Source of the DNA: CAIWHR01 sp963781285
GTDB taxonomy: Bacteria > Pseudomonadota > Gammaproteobacteria > Burkholderiales > Casimicrobiaceae
DNA length: 64,000 nt
Assembly (NCBI GenBank): GCA_963781285.1
Contig: CAWAFI010000017.1
Coordinates: 186,001-250,000 of the forward strand
Reading direction: 5' to 3'
The notes beneath the pieces are model-generated. The model saw nothing but the letters and a program-made list of their open reading frames with translations, was not told where the DNA came from and did no database searches. The position numbers and the translations under genes are program-made. This document shows positions 38,832 through 48,339 of the stretch, piece after piece; position 1 is the stretch's first letter; every line of letters begins with the position of its first letter.

Positions 38832-40124
38832 GTGACCAACCTCAACATCCCCGGTCTCGGAACGTTCACCGACGTCGCGACGTACATGGCCGGCGTCGGA
38901 GCCGCCGCCCGTTCCGCTGCGCGCGAGCTGGCCCGCGCGGATACGCAGTCGAAGAACGACGCGCTGGCCGCGATGGCGGCGGCGATCCGGCGCGATGAAG
39001 CGACCTTGCTCGTAGCCAACGCCGAGGATGTCGCTGCGGCGAAAGCCGCGGCGCGTGACGCCGCGTTCGTCGATCGGCTCCAGTTGTCGCCCAAGACGAT
39101 CGCGGCGATCGCCGATGGGCTGACTCAGATCGCCGCGCTCGCCGATCCGGTCGGCGAGATCACCGGCCTCAAGACCCGGCCCTCCGGAATCCAGGTCGGC
39201 AAAATGCGCGTGCCGCTGGGCGTCGTCGCCATCATCTACGAATCGCGCCCCAACGTCACCGCCGACGCTGCGGCACTGTGCCTGAAGGCCGGCAACGCGA
39301 CGATCCTGCGCGGAGGGTCGGAGGCAATACGCAGCAACCGAGCGATCGCCGCATGCGTCCACGAGGGCCTGCGTGCCGCGGGTCTGCCCGAGACAGGCGT
39401 CCAGGTCGTCGCGACGACCGACCGCGCCGCCGTCGGTCGACTCATCGCCGACGAGAAGCACGTGGACGTGATCGTCCCGCGCGGTGGCAAGGGCCTGATC
39501 GAGCGGATCGCAAAAGAGGCGAAGGTGCCCGTAATCAAGCATCTCGACGGCGTTTGCCACGTGTACATCGACGTGCATGCCAACCTCGACATGGCAATCC
39601 GCATTGCCGACAACGCGAAAACGCAGCGCTACTCGCCGTGCAATACGATGGAGACGCTACTTGTCCACGCCGGCATCGCCGCCCGCGTGCTGCCGCCGCT
39701 CGCCGCCCTGTACGCGGACAAGGGCGTCGAGCTACGCGGCTGCGAGCGCGCGTGTGCGATCGTCCCCGCGATGAAGGCCGCGACCGAGCACGACTGGTAT
39801 ACCGAGTACCTGGCACCGATCCTCGCCGTTCGGGTCGTCGACGATCTCGACATGGCGATCGCGCACATCGCCAAGTATGGTTCGCAACACACCGACGCCA
39901 TCGTCACCGAGGACTATACGAATGCGTTGCGCTTCGTGCGCGAGGTCGATTCGAGCTCCGTGATGGTCAACGCCTCGACGCGCTTCGCCGACGGCTTCGA
40001 GTACGGGTTGGGGGCCGAGATCGGCATCTCGACCAACAAGCTGCACGCGCGCGGGCCCGTTGGCCTCGAGGGCCTCACCAGCGAGAAGTGGATCGTGCTG
40101 GGTTCTGGGCAGATTCGCGTTTGA
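38832..40124 (+). CDS. proA: Gamma-glutamyl phosphate reductase
   Basis: It reduces gamma-glutamyl phosphate to glutamate semialdehyde in proline synthesis. With GTG 38832 it is 430 residues. The aldehyde-dehydrogenase fold is evident: GVVAIIYESRPNVTADAAAL, LKAGNATILRGGSEAIRSN, VPRGGKGLIERIAKEA and the catalytic Cys in QRYSPCNTMETLLVH. ATG 38886 is an alternative but would remove conserved residues around YMAGVG. A TACAAT -10-like element lies at 38819-38824, very near the start. Confidence 0.94.
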   Translation: MTNLNIPGLGTFTDVATYMAGVGAAARSAARELARADTQSKNDALAAMAAAIRRDEATLLVANAEDVAAAKAAARDAAFVDRLQLSPKTIAAIADGLTQIAALADPVGEITGLKTRPSGIQVGKMRVPLGVVAIIYESRPNVTADAAALCLKAGNATILRGGSEAIRSNRAIAACVHEGLRAAGLPETGVQVVATTDRAAVGRLIADEKHVDVIVPRGGKGLIERIAKEAKVPVIKHLDGVCHVYIDVHANLDMAIRIADNAKTQRYSPCNTMETLLVHAGIAARVLPPLAALYADKGVELRGCERACAIVPAMKAATEHDWYTEYLAPILAVRVVDDLDMAIAHIAKYGSQHTDAIVTEDYTNALRFVREVDSSSVMVNASTRFADGFEYGLGAEIGISTNKLHARGPVGLEGLTSEKWIVLGSGQIRV

Positions 40125-40236
40125 CCGGGGCAAAGGCCCCACGCGGCGCGCGCGGCGCGGGACCGCCTCGGCCTCCGCACGTTCCGGGGCAAGCCTGCGT
40201 GGAGCGGTCGGCCTCGTTGCTCCGACTCGCGATTGC

Positions 40237-41448
40237 TCACATCCTCTTGCCTTCGGCCGGAGCCCCTGCTCGCTGCTCGCGTCGCCGTCGCCGTCGCCAC
40301 GCGAGCCAGAACACCGCGGCGGCGATCAGCGCAAGGAACGGCAGCACCGCCTGATTCATCGCTTCCCATCCAGCCGTCGACACCATCGCGCCCGATGCGA
40401 GCGACGAGACGCCCATGGTCGCAAACACGATGAAGTCGTTCGCACCCTGCGTGCGCGCCCTTTCGGTCGGCGCGTAGGATTCGGTGAGCAACGTGGTGCC
40501 GCCGGTGTACATGAAATTCCAGCCGACACCGAGCAGCGCCAGCGCGACCAGGAAATGGGCGACCGTGTTACCGTTGAGCGCGACGACCACGCAACCCGCG
40601 ACCAGCACGACGCCGGCCAGTATTACGTTCAGCATGCCCCAACGCTTGATCAGCGCTCCGGTGAAGAATCCCGGCGCGTACATGCCCACGACGTGCCATT
40701 CGATCACCAACGCGGCGGCGGCGAATGGGTGGCTGCAGAAGTCCATCGCGATCGGCGTCGCCGTCATCAACAGGTTCATTAGGCCGTAACCGAGGCCTCC
40801 GGCGAGTGCGGCGACCACGAATACCGGCTGACGCACGATCGCCGAGAGCGGCCGCCCGCCGCCGCTGCGCTCCTCCATCGTCGGCGGTGGCACGTGCACG
40901 CGCGACTGCACCGCGAGTGCAACGAGCGCGTATGCAGCGAGTACGACGAATGCGCCCAAGAACGGCGTAGCAAACAGATCCATCGACCGGCGCGCGCTCT
41001 CCGGGCCCAGGAAGCCGCCGCCGATGCCGCCCGCGAGCACCAGCGAGATCGCCTTCGCCTTGTCCGCGGGTGCCGCCACTTCGGCCGCGGCGAAGCGGTA
41101 CTGGAACCCGATCGCGTTGTAGATGCCGATCACCGCGGTTGCCAGGCAGTAGAGCGAAAAGCTGCCGAGCCACATCGCCAGCGCTGCCAGCGCGCAGCCG
41201 CCGACGTTGATCAAGGCGCCGGCCATGAAGCCCGCACGCCGACCGACCCGCGCCATCCACAGCGAGGCTGGCATCGTCGCCACCGCCGACCCCAGCACGT
41301 AAGTCGTCACGCCGAGCGTGGCGAGCGCCTTGGTGTCGGCGAGCGCGTAGCCGACGAGCCCGTTCATCGCGATCAATCCCGCGGCGTTGGTGAGCAGCAG
41401 CGCCTGGCAGCAGGCGAGCAGGACGATGTCGCGGTAGGAGGTACGCAT
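40237..41448 (-). CDS. MFS transporter
   Basis: A 403-residue major-facilitator protein with about 12 hydrophobic segments. It starts MRTSYRDIVLLACCQALLLT and ends in an Arg-rich cytoplasmic tail (AWRRRRRREQRAGAPAEGKR). The motif-A-like loop is SLWMARVGRRAGFMAGA. Resemblance is to poorly characterised bacterial MFS proteins; substrate unknown. ATG 41448 is preferred over the in-frame 41493 start because the extra 15 residues are not membrane-like. It is divergent from the DUF924 gene. Confidence 0.86.
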   Translation of the reverse strand: MRTSYRDIVLLACCQALLLTNAAGLIAMNGLVGYALADTKALATLGVTTYVLGSAVATMPASLWMARVGRRAGFMAGALINVGGCALAALAMWLGSFSLYCLATAVIGIYNAIGFQYRFAAAEVAAPADKAKAISLVLAGGIGGGFLGPESARRSMDLFATPFLGAFVVLAAYALVALAVQSRVHVPPPTMEERSGGGRPLSAIVRQPVFVVAALAGGLGYGLMNLLMTATPIAMDFCSHPFAAAALVIEWHVVGMYAPGFFTGALIKRWGMLNVILAGVVLVAGCVVVALNGNTVAHFLVALALLGVGWNFMYTGGTTLLTESYAPTERARTQGANDFIVFATMGVSSLASGAMVSTAGWEAMNQAVLPFLALIAAAVFWLAWRRRRRREQRAGAPAEGKRM

Positions 41449-41557
41449 GGCGGAGTTCGGGAGACGACAGAAGCCAGGGAACAGATTTGGCAAGTCGATG
41501 TGGACGGTACGGCGTGCGCCGTGGTCGCAGCCCCGCGCCCACCGCTATCATAGTGTC

Positions 41558-42130
41558 ATGGATGCCGGAACGCTGCAGCAGAAGATCCTCGATTTCTGGT
41601 TCGGGCCGCCGCCGCATGCGCCGCGCGACGTCTGGTTTCGCAAGGATGCCTCGTTCGATGCGACGATCGGAGCGCGCTTCGGCGCCGCGGTGGACGCCGC
41701 GCTAGGCGGCGGTTATCGCGATTGGGCGGGTACGCCGCACGGTGCCCTCGCCCGCGTGCTCCTGCTCGATCAGTTCACGCGCAACCTGTTCCGCGACACG
41801 CCGCGCGCGTTTGCGGGCGACGCCGACGCGCTGGCGGCTGCGACGGCAGCCGTCGATGCCGGCTACGACCGTACGCTCGGCGTCTACGAACGATGGTTTC
41901 TCTACCTGCCGTTCGAGCATGCGGAGGATCCGGAGGCCCAGGAGCGGTCGCTCGCGCTGTTCGGTGCATTGACCGCCGTGACCGGCGACGCCGGGCCGCT
42001 CGAGTGGGCGCAAAAACACGCGGCGATCATTCGCCGCTTCGGCCGCTATCCACACCGCAATGCAATTCTCGGGCGCGCCTCCACACCGGAAGAGATCGCT
42101 TTCCTGAAAGAACCCGGATCGCGGTTCTGA
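41558..42130 (+). CDS. DUF924 family protein
   Basis: A 190-residue soluble alpha-helical protein of the DUF924 family, whose biochemical role is not established. The family pattern is clear: ILDFWFGPPPHAPRDVWFRK, LARVLLLDQFTRNLFRDTPR, and YLPFEHAEDPEAQERSLALF, near the end RFGRYPHRNAILGRASTPEE. ATG 41558 is the proper start. It lies upstream of the nadD block with a 165-base gap, so co-transcription is uncertain. Confidence 0.9.
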   Translation: MDAGTLQQKILDFWFGPPPHAPRDVWFRKDASFDATIGARFGAAVDAALGGGYRDWAGTPHGALARVLLLDQFTRNLFRDTPRAFAGDADALAAATAAVDAGYDRTLGVYERWFLYLPFEHAEDPEAQERSLALFGALTAVTGDAGPLEWAQKHAAIIRRFGRYPHRNAILGRASTPEEIAFLKEPGSRF

Positions 42131-42295
42131 CCGGCGCGGGGGTGCGACCCCGGTACAATCCATCACGTGGAAACGGTCGAACTCGGACTCGCGCTGTTCC
42201 GCGCTGTCGAGGCCGAAATCGATCATGCCGAGACGCTCGTCACCGGCGTCGCACGCGGCGAGCATTGAGTCCTCGCACGGCGTTCACGTTGCGCA

Positions 42296-42979
42296 ATGAC
42301 ATCTCGCCCCCCATCTCCGCTCGGCCTCCTCGGCGGCACCTTCGATCCGGTTCATTACGGACACCTCGAGCTCGCGCGTGAAGTCGGTCCGGCCCTCGGC
42401 CTGGCCGCCGTGCGCTTGATTCCGGCGGGTGCTCCGCCGCATCGCGCGGCACCGGTCGCCTCGGCGACGCATCGGCTGGCCATGCTCGAACTCGCCCTCG
42501 CCGACTACCCCGGACTCGAAATGGATGCGCGGGAAATCCTGCGTCCAGGACCCAGCTATACGGTGCTGACGCTCTCGGAGCTGCGCCGCGAGGCGCCGGC
42601 GCGACCGCTCGCGCTGATCGTCGGCGCCGACGCATTCCTCGGACTTCCGACCTGGCATCGCTGGCGCGAACTGTTCGATCTCGCGCACCTTGTTGTCGTC
42701 GCCCGCCCCGGAGTCATGCTCGAAGGCGCGCTGCCACCGGACCTCGTACCAGAATGGGAACGCCGCCAAACACGCGCTTCAGCGGCGCTCCTGGATCCGA
42801 ATGGTGGAGCCATCGTCGTGCAGCCGATCACTGCGCACGCGATTTCGGCGAGCACGATCCGGGCTGAGCTCGCGCGGGGCCGCGACGGTGTGACCGCCGT
42901 GCGCGGTTTGCTTCCGCCCGCCGTTTTGGCCTATATTGACCACAATCAACTCTATCGCCCCCGCCCGGATGCGCCTTAA
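42296..42979 (+). CDS. nadD: Nicotinate-nucleotide adenylyltransferase
   Basis: It adenylates nicotinate mononucleotide in NAD synthesis. The 227-residue protein has the nucleotidyltransferase motif LLGGTFDPVHYGHLELARE and the C-terminal ISASTIRAEL (ISxTxIR). It also has LIVGADAFLGLPTWHRW. Start ATG 42296. The 3' end overlaps the rsfS start by 11 bases. The nadD-rsfS-rlmH series is conserved across many bacteria. Confidence 0.95.
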   Translation: MTSRPPSPLGLLGGTFDPVHYGHLELAREVGPALGLAAVRLIPAGAPPHRAAPVASATHRLAMLELALADYPGLEMDAREILRPGPSYTVLTLSELRREAPARPLALIVGADAFLGLPTWHRWRELFDLAHLVVVARPGVMLEGALPPDLVPEWERRQTRASAALLDPNGGAIVVQPITAHAISASTIRAELARGRDGVTAVRGLLPPAVLAYIDHNQLYRPRPDAP

Positions 42980-43337
42980 CAGGATCCAGAAGACCGCCGT
43001 AACTGCTCTCGAGGACATCAAGGCGCGCGACATCGCGGTCTTCGACGTCCGCAAGCTCACCAGTCTGTACGACACGCTCGTCATTGCCAGCGCCGAGTCG
43101 AACCGGCAGGTCAGGGCGCTCGCCAATCACGTCCGCGACAAGTTGAAGGAAGGTGGAGCGACGATCCTCGGCGTCGAAGGCGAAGGATCCGGCGAGTGGG
43201 TGCTCGTCGATGCCGGTAACATCGTGGTCCACATCATGCAACCGGCGGTGCGCGCGTATTACAACCTCGAGGAACTCTGGGGACCAGGGAAGCCCGCGCG
43301 CGGGCGGGCGAAGGCCGCCGACCGCGCCGCCGCTTAG
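42969..43337 (+). CDS. rsfS: Ribosomal silencing factor RsfS
   Basis: It binds ribosomal protein L14 and blocks subunit joining when nutrients fall. With ATG 42969 it is 122 residues and reads AVTALEDIKARDIAVFDVRK, then ESNRQVRALANHVRDKL, GEWVLVDAGNIVVHIM and YYNLEELWG, all family signatures. A basic Ala-rich tail (KPARGRAKAADRAAA) follows. A TTG start at 42936 would add 11 residues without homology. Overlaps nadD by 11 bases. Confidence 0.94.
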   Translation: MRLNRIQKTAVTALEDIKARDIAVFDVRKLTSLYDTLVIASAESNRQVRALANHVRDKLKEGGATILGVEGEGSGEWVLVDAGNIVVHIMQPAVRAYYNLEELWGPGKPARGRAKAADRAAA

Positions 43338-43459
43338 CCTTTTGGAACGTTCAGAGCGTTTCCCCGACCGGATGATCGTGATTGCCGACGGCGCGCGGGA
43401 AGTCTCGCTCTGACCGCGGTTTCCGCCACCGCCGCACGTACCAGGCTTCCGTTTCTTCG

Positions 43460-43927
43460 ATGAAGCTCCGTGTGGTCGCAATCGGCCGTAGGATGCCGGC
43501 ATGGATCGCCGCCGGCTGGAACGAGTATGCGCGTCGGATGCCGCGCGAGTTCCCGCTCCAGCTCGTCGAATTGAAACCCGAACCGCGCAATGGCGGCAAG
43601 CCGGTGTCGCAACTGCTCGCCGCCGAGGCCACGCGGATCGCCGCCGCGTGCACCGCCGCGCTCATCGTAGCGCTGGACGAGCGCGGGCAACCGTGGACTA
43701 CGCGTATGCTCGCCGACCAGCTCGCACGCTGGCGCGATGACGAACGCGATGTCGCGTTCGTCATCGGCAGCGCTGACGGACTGGCGGCACCGATCAAGCG
43801 CGATGCGGCCGCCGTCGTCGCGCTGTCCGCGCTGACGCTGCCGCACGGCCTGGTCCGTGTGCTCCTCGCCGAGCAGCTCTATCGCGCGACGGGCATACTC
43901 GCGGGCCACCCGTATCATAGGGAATAA
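43460..43927 (+). CDS. rlmH: 23S rRNA (pseudouridine1915-N3)-methyltransferase RlmH
   Basis: A SPOUT methyltransferase acting on the ribosome at pseudouridine 1915. The 155-residue length is exact for the family. Features are MKLRVVAIGRRMPAWI, ALDERGQPWTTRMLADQLAR, and the knot region VAFVIGSADGLAAPIK, where GS replaces the more common GG. The C-terminus ends LLAEQLYRATGILAGHPYHR. ATG 43460 is the start. 122 bases separate it from rsfS. Confidence 0.95.
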   Translation: MKLRVVAIGRRMPAWIAAGWNEYARRMPREFPLQLVELKPEPRNGGKPVSQLLAAEATRIAAACTAALIVALDERGQPWTTRMLADQLARWRDDERDVAFVIGSADGLAAPIKRDAAAVVALSALTLPHGLVRVLLAEQLYRATGILAGHPYHRE

Positions 43928-43970
43928 TGCGATTACGGGTGAGTTCGGCTAGGGAGGATCCCACGCAACC

Positions 43971-44585
43971 ATGAACCCCATCGTCATCTATCTTGCTTCG
44001 AGGAGTCCGCGGCGCGAGGAATTGCTGCGCCAGCTCGGCGTCCAGTTCGAACGCCTTCTGTTGCGGGAAGCGTCGGGGCGCCCATGCGACGTGGAGGAGG
44101 AGACTCGGGACGGCGAGCCCGTGCTTCACTACGTCGAACGAATCGCCCGCACCAAAGCCACCGTCGGCTGGCAGCGGATGCTGCGCCGCGGACTGCCGCT
44201 GCGGCCCGTGCTCGGCGCCGACACCGAAGTCGAGCTCGACGGTACGATCTTCGGCAAGCCGGCGACCGCCGCCGACGCGACGCGCATGCTGCAGCGGCTT
44301 TCGGGTCGCACGCACCAGGTGGTAACCGCAGTCGCGCTCTGCTGGGAACAACACGTCGTTGCCGAAGTCTCGACGTCCGCCGTCACACTGCGTGACCTCA
44401 CGCACGACGAAATCGAACGCTACGTCGCGACCGGCGAGCCCTTCGACAAGGCCGGAGGGTACGCCGTCCAAGGCCACGCAGCGGCGTTCGTGCGCCGGCT
44501 CGAAGGAAGCCATTCGGGCGTCATGGGCCTCCCGCTCTTCGAGACGGCCGAGGTTCTCGCCCGGATCGGGTTCCCCGTGCTATAA
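43971..44585 (+). CDS. maf: Maf-type nucleoside triphosphate pyrophosphatase (dTTP/UTP, YhdE-like)
   Basis: A house-cleaning enzyme hydrolysing dTTP, UTP and modified pyrimidine triphosphates. The 204-residue protein has LASRSPRREELLRQLGVQFE, the catalytic Asp in LGADTEVELDGTIFGKP and AGGYAVQGHAAAFVRRLEGS. The AVQG...GS pattern fits the YhdE (dTTP/UTP) branch. It lies between rlmH and rng, the usual order. Start ATG 43971. Confidence 0.94.
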   Translation: MNPIVIYLASRSPRREELLRQLGVQFERLLLREASGRPCDVEEETRDGEPVLHYVERIARTKATVGWQRMLRRGLPLRPVLGADTEVELDGTIFGKPATAADATRMLQRLSGRTHQVVTAVALCWEQHVVAEVSTSAVTLRDLTHDEIERYVATGEPFDKAGGYAVQGHAAAFVRRLEGSHSGVMGLPLFETAEVLARIGFPVL

Positions 44586-44690
44586 CGGCCAGGAATCGAT
44601 ACCGCGCCAGCGGCCGTTCAGCGCTCGCCAGGCGTACCGAACCGTCGCCCGCCCCACCAGGATCCGCGCCTTGAACCCCTTGCCTGCCCG

Positions 44691-46151
44691 ATGTCGCATG
44701 AAATCCTTATCAACGTAACCCCTCAGGAAACGCGCGTCGCGATGCTGGAGCAGGGCGTCGTGCAGGAGCTCCACATGGAGCGCGCCAGCGCGCGGGGACT
44801 CGTCGGGAACATCTATCTCGGCCGCGTCGCGCGCGTGCTGCCGGGGATGCAGAGCGCGTTCGTCGAGATCGGCCTCGAACGCGCAGCGTTCCTCCACATC
44901 GCAGACATCTGGGAGCATCGCCAGAACGGCCACGGCGGTGATTCCCGCCCCATCGAGAAGATCCTGCACGAAGGCCAGTCGCTGCTGGTCCAGGTGATCA
45001 AGGACCCGATCGGCACCAAGGGCGCGCGGCTCTCGACGCAGGTGAGCCTCGCCGGGCGCCTGCTCGTCTACCTGCCCCAGGATTCGCACATCGGCATCTC
45101 GCAGCGGATCGAGGACGAGGCGGAGCGCGAAATCCTGCGCGAAAAGCTGACGCTCCTGCTACCGGAGGGCCTCACCGGTGGCTTCATCATCCGCACGATG
45201 GCGGAGACCGCCACCGAACGCGAAATGCAGGGCGACATCGAATACCTGACCAAGCTGTGGCGCGACCTGAACGAGAGAGCGCTCGCGGTTCCGGCGCCCG
45301 CGCTGCTCTATCAGGATCTGAGCCTCGCCCAACGTGTGCTGCGCGACATGGCCACCGAGGAAACGGCGCGTGTCGTCGTTGATTCGCGCGAGACGTTCGT
45401 GAAGATGCAGGAGTTCGCAGGCGAGTACACGCCGGCGATCGTCGACCGGATCATCCACTATGCCGGCGAGCGGCCGCTGTTCGACCTGAACAGCGTCGAG
45501 GACGAGATCGAGAAGGCGCTCGCCCGGCGCGTCGATCTCAAGTCCGGTGGCTACCTGATCGTCGACCAGACCGAAGCGATGACGACGATCGACGTCAATA
45601 CCGGCGGCTTCGTCGGCGGCCGAAATTTCGACGACACGATCTTCAAGACCAACCTCGAGGCGGCGCAGGTCATCGCGCGGCAGCTCCGGCTGCGCAACCT
45701 CGGCGGCATCATCATCATCGACTTCATCGACATGGAGAATGCCGACCACCGCAATGCGGTGCTGGCGGAGTTGAACCGCGCGCTCGACCGCGACCGCACG
45801 CGGCTCACCGTCAACGGCTTCACGCAGCTGGGCCTGGTCGAAATGACGAGGAAGCGCACGCGGGAGTCGCTCGCGCACGTGCTGTGCGAGCAATGCCCGA
45901 CCTGCCACGGTCGTGGCGAACTCAAGACGGCACAGACGATCTGCTACGAGATCCTGCGCGAGATCCTGCGCGAAGCGAAGCAGTTCAACGCGCGGGAATT
46001 CCGCATTCTCGCAGCGCAGCCGGTGATCGATTTGTTCCTCGACGAGGAGTCGCAGTCGCTCGCGCAGCTGGGCGACTTCATCGGCAAGCCGATCTCGCTG
46101 CTGGTCGAGTCGATCTACACGCAGGAGCAGTACGACATCGTGCTGATTTGA
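44691..46151 (+). CDS. rng: Ribonuclease G
   Basis: An endoribonuclease that matures the 16S rRNA 5' end and degrades some mRNAs. The 486-residue protein begins SHEILINVTPQETRVAMLEQ, has an S1-like RNA-binding region (about 38-125), the catalytic Mg-binding segments TTIDVNTGGFVGG and IIIIDFIDMENADHR, and the zinc-link CEQCPTCHGRGEL. There is no long C-terminal degradosome tail, so it is RNase G rather than RNase E. It ends the nadD-rsfS-rlmH-maf-rng series. Confidence 0.95.
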   Translation: MSHEILINVTPQETRVAMLEQGVVQELHMERASARGLVGNIYLGRVARVLPGMQSAFVEIGLERAAFLHIADIWEHRQNGHGGDSRPIEKILHEGQSLLVQVIKDPIGTKGARLSTQVSLAGRLLVYLPQDSHIGISQRIEDEAEREILREKLTLLLPEGLTGGFIIRTMAETATEREMQGDIEYLTKLWRDLNERALAVPAPALLYQDLSLAQRVLRDMATEETARVVVDSRETFVKMQEFAGEYTPAIVDRIIHYAGERPLFDLNSVEDEIEKALARRVDLKSGGYLIVDQTEAMTTIDVNTGGFVGGRNFDDTIFKTNLEAAQVIARQLRLRNLGGIIIIDFIDMENADHRNAVLAELNRALDRDRTRLTVNGFTQLGLVEMTRKRTRESLAHVLCEQCPTCHGRGELKTAQTICYEILREILREAKQFNAREFRILAAQPVIDLFLDEESQSLAQLGDFIGKPISLLVESIYTQEQYDIVLI

Positions 46152-46236
46152 TCTCAAGGCAGACTTGACTCCCGTCTGTCACAAACTGCGTGGCCATCGG
46201 CGGCCCGGAAGTCGATCCTGACCCCGCTATTCGCTC

Positions 46237-47250
46237 ATGCCTGAGCCGATCAAGCTCTGGACTCGCGTCCGCGAATGGTTCTCCCGTCTGTTCCGGCGCA
46301 AGCCACCGGAGCCCGGGCGGTTCGAACTCGATTCGAAATCCTCGTTTCGCGGCTTCCTCGCCTCGGCACCGTGGATCTGGCCGGGCCGCGAGTATCTGGT
46401 CTACGTGCCGAAAGGCCACTCGAATTGGCGCCGCGTGGCGCTGCTCGTATTGATTCACGGCTGTCGCCAGACGCCAGAGGAGATCGCCGCCGTCACTCGG
46501 ATCACCGCGCTTGCCGACGACATCGGCTGTCTCGTCCTGTTGCCGCGACAGAACCCGCGGGCGAACGTGTGGGGTTGCTGGAACTGGTTCGACCAGGCGA
46601 CGTCCCGCGGCTGGGGCGAGACAGCGATCGTCGCTGCGCAGATCCGCGCCGTGCGACGCAAATATCGGATCGACCGCAAGCGCGTGTTTGTCGCGGGCCT
46701 TTCCTCGGGCGGCGGGCTCGCGTCAACGCTCGGCGTGCGCCGGCCGACGCTGGTCGCCGGTGCGTTCGTGCATTCCGGCGTAGCTTGTGAGGCCGCCGCT
46801 TCGCCGCTCACGGCGCTCGCCGTGCTGAAATTTGGTGCCGACACCGACGTCGCAGGTATCGCCGCAGCCGCCCGCGAAAAGGCGCACCCCGACGTGCTGC
46901 CGGTACCGCTGGTGGCGATCCAGGGCGCGCGCGACGACGTGGTGGCCCCGGTCAACGCCGCGCAACTCGTCCGCCAATACCTGGCGCTCGACGGCCATCC
47001 CGCCGCCGCCACCGGCGCCGCCGCGGATCTGCCTCCGCCGGATCGCGTCGAGGAAATGACGACGGCGGAGAACCGCGTCGTGACGACGAGCGAATGGCGC
47101 GTCGCCGGCCGCCTCGTCGCGCGCCACGTGCTGGTGTCGGAGCTCGGCCACGCGTGGAGCGGCGGCGATGACCGCTACCCGTACAGCGATGCGCACGCAC
47201 CCGACGCGACGGCGCTGCTCGGCGCATTCGTCCGCGGCACCGTGCAGTAA
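46237..47250 (+). CDS. PHB depolymerase family esterase (LpqC-like)
   Basis: A 337-residue alpha/beta hydrolase of the esterase PHB depolymerase family. The nucleophile is Ser156 in AGLSSGGG, the acid is probably in QGARDDVVAPVN, and the His is in SELGHAWSGGD. No clear signal peptide is seen; the N-terminus is basic (LWTRVREWFSRLFRRK). The oxyanion region is LVLIHGCRQTPEE. It may act on polyhydroxyalkanoate or other esters; substrate is not determined. VOC genes follow 35 bases later. Confidence 0.88.
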   Translation: MPEPIKLWTRVREWFSRLFRRKPPEPGRFELDSKSSFRGFLASAPWIWPGREYLVYVPKGHSNWRRVALLVLIHGCRQTPEEIAAVTRITALADDIGCLVLLPRQNPRANVWGCWNWFDQATSRGWGETAIVAAQIRAVRRKYRIDRKRVFVAGLSSGGGLASTLGVRRPTLVAGAFVHSGVACEAAASPLTALAVLKFGADTDVAGIAAAAREKAHPDVLPVPLVAIQGARDDVVAPVNAAQLVRQYLALDGHPAAATGAAADLPPPDRVEEMTTAENRVVTTSEWRVAGRLVARHVLVSELGHAWSGGDDRYPYSDAHAPDATALLGAFVRGTVQ

Positions 47251-47285
47251 CATTTCATTTTCCGATTACCGCCGCGAAGCCCGCC

Positions 47286-47663
47286 ATGACCATCGCCGCG
47301 ATGAACCACTTCACGATCCTCACCGACGATGTTCCGGGCACCGTGCGCTTCTACCATGAGTTGCTGGGCCTCGCCGAAGGCTACCGGCCGAACCTCGGCT
47401 TTCCCGGCGCCTGGCTGTATGCGGGCGGAAGCGCGATCCTGCACGTCATCGGCGGCCGCCCGCGCACCGAACTGAAGCCGGGTGTGATCGACCACATGGC
47501 GTTCTCCGCGACAGGACTCGCCGAAACGCTGGCGACGCTCGCCGCCAACGGGGTCGCGCACACGTGCCGGCAGCAGGCAGGCTCCGGCGTCTGGCAGGTC
47601 TTCCTCTTCGATCCGAACGGCGCGCGCGTCGAACTCGACTTCGCCGCCGACGAAACGCGTTGA
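47286..47663 (+). CDS. VOC family protein (glyoxalase/bleomycin-resistance fold)
   Basis: A 125-residue vicinal-oxygen-chelate protein. The fold pattern is plain: MNHFTILTDDVPGTVRFYHE, a central VIDHMAFSATGLAETL, and the final FLFDPNGARVELDFAADE. Candidate metal ligands are His8, His72 in DHMAF and the Glu in ARVELDF. Such proteins may be dioxygenases, glyoxalases or resistance proteins, and nothing here decides which. The next VOC gene begins on the last base of its stop codon, so the two are coupled. Confidence 0.87.
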   Translation: MTIAAMNHFTILTDDVPGTVRFYHELLGLAEGYRPNLGFPGAWLYAGGSAILHVIGGRPRTELKPGVIDHMAFSATGLAETLATLAANGVAHTCRQQAGSGVWQVFLFDPNGARVELDFAADETR

Positions 47664-48328
47664 TGGCGATGCGGCCGGCGTATGTCGCCGCGGCGACGCC
47701 CGACCATCTGGTCGTCGCTGCGACAACGCTCGCCGATGGCATCGAGTACATCGCCGCAATCACGGGCGTCGCACCGCAGCCGGGGGGTCGGCACGTCGCG
47801 ATGGGCACGCACAACGCGCTCATGAGGCTGGGCGAGCGCTTCTACCTTGAGCTCATCGCGATCGATCCCGACGGCGCCAGCCCCTCGCGCCCGCGCTGGT
47901 TCGGGCTCGATAGCGTCGCGCTGCAGTCCGAACTCATGGAGCGCCCGCGCCTCATTCACTGGGTCGCGCGCACCGACGCCATCGAGTCCGCGGCGGCCGC
48001 CTGCCCGATCGCGCCGGGACCGATCCACGCGATGACGCGCGGCGACTACCGGTGGCGGATCACGATTCCCGACGATGGCGCGCTGCCGGGCAAGGGACTG
48101 GTGCCGACGCTGATTCAGTGGGATGTCCCCGCGCATCCTGCCGACCGGCTGCCGATGTCGGGCGTAGCGCTGGCGCAGTTCGCCGCGACGCACCCCGATC
48201 CCGCGCCGGTGCGCTCCGCGCTCAGGACGCTCGGCGTCGAGGCCGCATTACACGTGACCTACGACCGCGAAACGCGGCTTGCGGCGATGCTGCGGACACC
48301 CCGAGGCGTCGTTACGCTGTCGTCCTAG
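47663..48328 (+). CDS. VOC superfamily protein, glyoxalase_3-like
   Basis: A 221-residue protein whose N-terminal half reads as a glyoxalase-like domain (PDHLVVAATTLADGIEYIAA, HVAMGTHNALMRLGERFYLE, LIAIDPDGASPSRPRW), followed by a second, weaker half with GDYRWRITIPDDG and PTLIQWDV. It overlaps the stop of the upstream VOC gene by one base (TGATG). No specific reaction can be assigned. The pair converges with the DSD1-type gene. Confidence 0.85.
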   Translation: MAMRPAYVAAATPDHLVVAATTLADGIEYIAAITGVAPQPGGRHVAMGTHNALMRLGERFYLELIAIDPDGASPSRPRWFGLDSVALQSELMERPRLIHWVARTDAIESAAAACPIAPGPIHAMTRGDYRWRITIPDDGALPGKGLVPTLIQWDVPAHPADRLPMSGVALAQFAATHPDPAPVRSALRTLGVEAALHVTYDRETRLAAMLRTPRGVVTLSS

Positions 48329-48339
48329 TTCAGCGCTGG

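Noticed and set aside
40125..40236. GGGGC-AAA-GGCCCC stem between proA and the convergent MFS gene.
   Set aside because: A weak five-base stem without a T run. Could be a terminator, but the evidence is too thin to annotate.
42167..42268. A 33-codon GTG-started frame between the DUF924 gene and nadD, just after a TACAAT box.
   Set aside because: Too short, no ribosome binding site and no recognisable family. The TACAAT has no matching -35 at normal spacing.
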